A stretch of 64,000 nt of DNA from Roseovarius aestuariivivens (GTDB lineage Bacteria; Pseudomonadota; Alphaproteobacteria; Rhodobacterales; Rhodobacteraceae): the NCBI RefSeq assembly GCF_004761875.1, contig NZ_SJEY01000011.1, positions 62,001 through 126,000 on the forward strand, given 5' to 3'. Numbering within the stretch: position 1 is the stretch's first letter; the number at the start of each line of letters is the position of its first letter. Below the pieces are notes generated by a model. It worked only from the letters and a program-made list of their open reading frames with translations, had not been told where the DNA came from and did not search any database. Below are positions 63,440-64,000 of this stretch, piece after piece. Made by a program: the position numbers and the translations under genes.

Positions 63440-64000
63440 AAAAGCAGTTTTTCGGAGCGGCGCTCGTATCGCTTTTTGCGTTTCCTGCGAGTGCCGGTGA
63501 GGCATGGGACAATCTGCGTAGTCAGCTTTTTGGCGAGCGCCCCTTGAAGGCCGCTGATCATGTCATTGCGATTGATGCCCCCTACCGCACGCAAGATGAC
63601 GCGCGGACCCAAATCGCTGCACAAATTGTGGCCCCGCGCGGGCTGCGGGTCGGCACGGTCACCGTCGTTCTCGATGAAAACCCGATGCCGGTATCGGCGG
63701 TTTTCGCCCTGGATGATCCGCAGGCGAGCTTTTACTTCGACGTCACCATGCGCGTGAATGGGCCGACCCCACTGCATGTCGTGGCCGAGACGACTGATGG
63801 ACAGCTTTTCGTGGCGGAAACCTTCGTTAAGACATCGGGTCAGGGCGCCTGTTCGGCCCCGCCCGGGTCCGATCCCGAAGCGGCCTTGGCGAGTTTGGGT
63901 AACATGACCTTGGATGTCGGAAGCGCGGTGCCGCTTTTGTCCGCTGATGCCCTTGCCAGTCTGGAGGCGCGGTTCCGCAAACTAAACGTTGATATTCAGC
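63436..64000 (+). CDS. Quinoprotein dehydrogenase-associated SoxYZ-like carrier, 3' partial
   Basis: The first 188 codons of a secreted protein: signal peptide (residues 1-21), then WDNLRSQLFGERPL and GTVTVVLDENPMP, followed by ETFVKTSGQGACSAPPGSD, the features of the fused SoxYZ-like carrier found next to PQQ-dependent methanol/alcohol dehydrogenases. The SoxY-like part ends with the conserved Cys here; the SoxZ-like remainder lies off the window. It probably binds a sulfur or other group near the dehydrogenase; function unproven. Confidence 0.85.
   Translation, partial: MKKQFFGAALVSLFAFPASAGEAWDNLRSQLFGERPLKAADHVIAIDAPYRTQDDARTQIAAQIVAPRGLRVGTVTVVLDENPMPVSAVFALDDPQASFYFDVTMRVNGPTPLHVVAETTDGQLFVAETFVKTSGQGACSAPPGSDPEAALASLGNMTLDVGSAVPLLSADALASLEARFRKLNVDIQ

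Overview
The window looks like chromosomal DNA of a marine alphaproteobacterium of the Roseobacter group (Rhodobacteraceae). The evidence is the high G+C, tightly packed genes with ATGA-type overlaps, an Irr-type iron control element, SthA, a short-Q-loop cytochrome bd oxidase and many gene neighbourhoods typical of that family. I saw no rRNA, tRNA, CRISPR array, insertion sequence or prophage. No gap without a gene exceeds about 300 bases.

Layout. 0-10.5 kb: a glutamine amidotransferase cut by the window edge, a GMC oxidoreductase coupled to ZapE, an MFS exporter, an alpha/beta hydrolase coupled to an ornithine cyclodeaminase-like gene, a DMT exporter, YaiI, SthA transhydrogenase and S-formylglutathione hydrolase. 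10.5-17.5 kb: a TPR-like pseudogene with two in-frame TGA codons, an AEC transporter, the membrane ferritin MbfA with an ICE box, a TetR regulator with twin operators beside a 52-residue secreted peptide, and a divergent DUF4198/HupE metal-uptake pair. 17.4-29.4 kb: aromatic aminotransferase, SseA, SmpB, AMACR-like racemase, sulfotransferase-like protein, CoxG-like protein, SGNH lipoprotein, ABC-2 exporter, DsbA-like protein, S49 peptidase, zinc-ribbon microprotein, Ca/Na antiporter and pteridine-type SDR. 29.7-48.4 kb: housekeeping genes uvrC, pgsA, moaD, moaE, cydAB, dapB, rsmB, purH, lspA and a pair of M16 peptidases.

48.6-64 kb is a PQQ and quinoprotein-dehydrogenase support locus. On the minus strand it reads, from right to left: a PQQ-system ABC binding protein, beta-propeller, two small secreted proteins, a NitT/TauT-like importer, an ABC-2 exporter, a histidine kinase and response regulator, and pqqABCDE. 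On the plus strand from 61.5 kb come a DUF3280-like protein, an SRPBCC protein, a second beta-propeller and a SoxYZ-like carrier running off the edge. By context a PQQ dehydrogenase (XoxF or alcohol dehydrogenase type) probably lies just beyond the right edge.

The most interesting new signal is an identical 16-base, imperfectly palindromic AT-rich element. It sits in the same orientation in front of pqqA and in the divergent promoter region at 61.4 kb, and is a candidate operator tying both halves of the PQQ locus together. Other points of interest are a 48-base hairpin-plus-conserved-tail repeat present twice, an 11-base tandem repeat between the M16 genes and pqqE, and an M16 active/inactive pair that could process PqqA.
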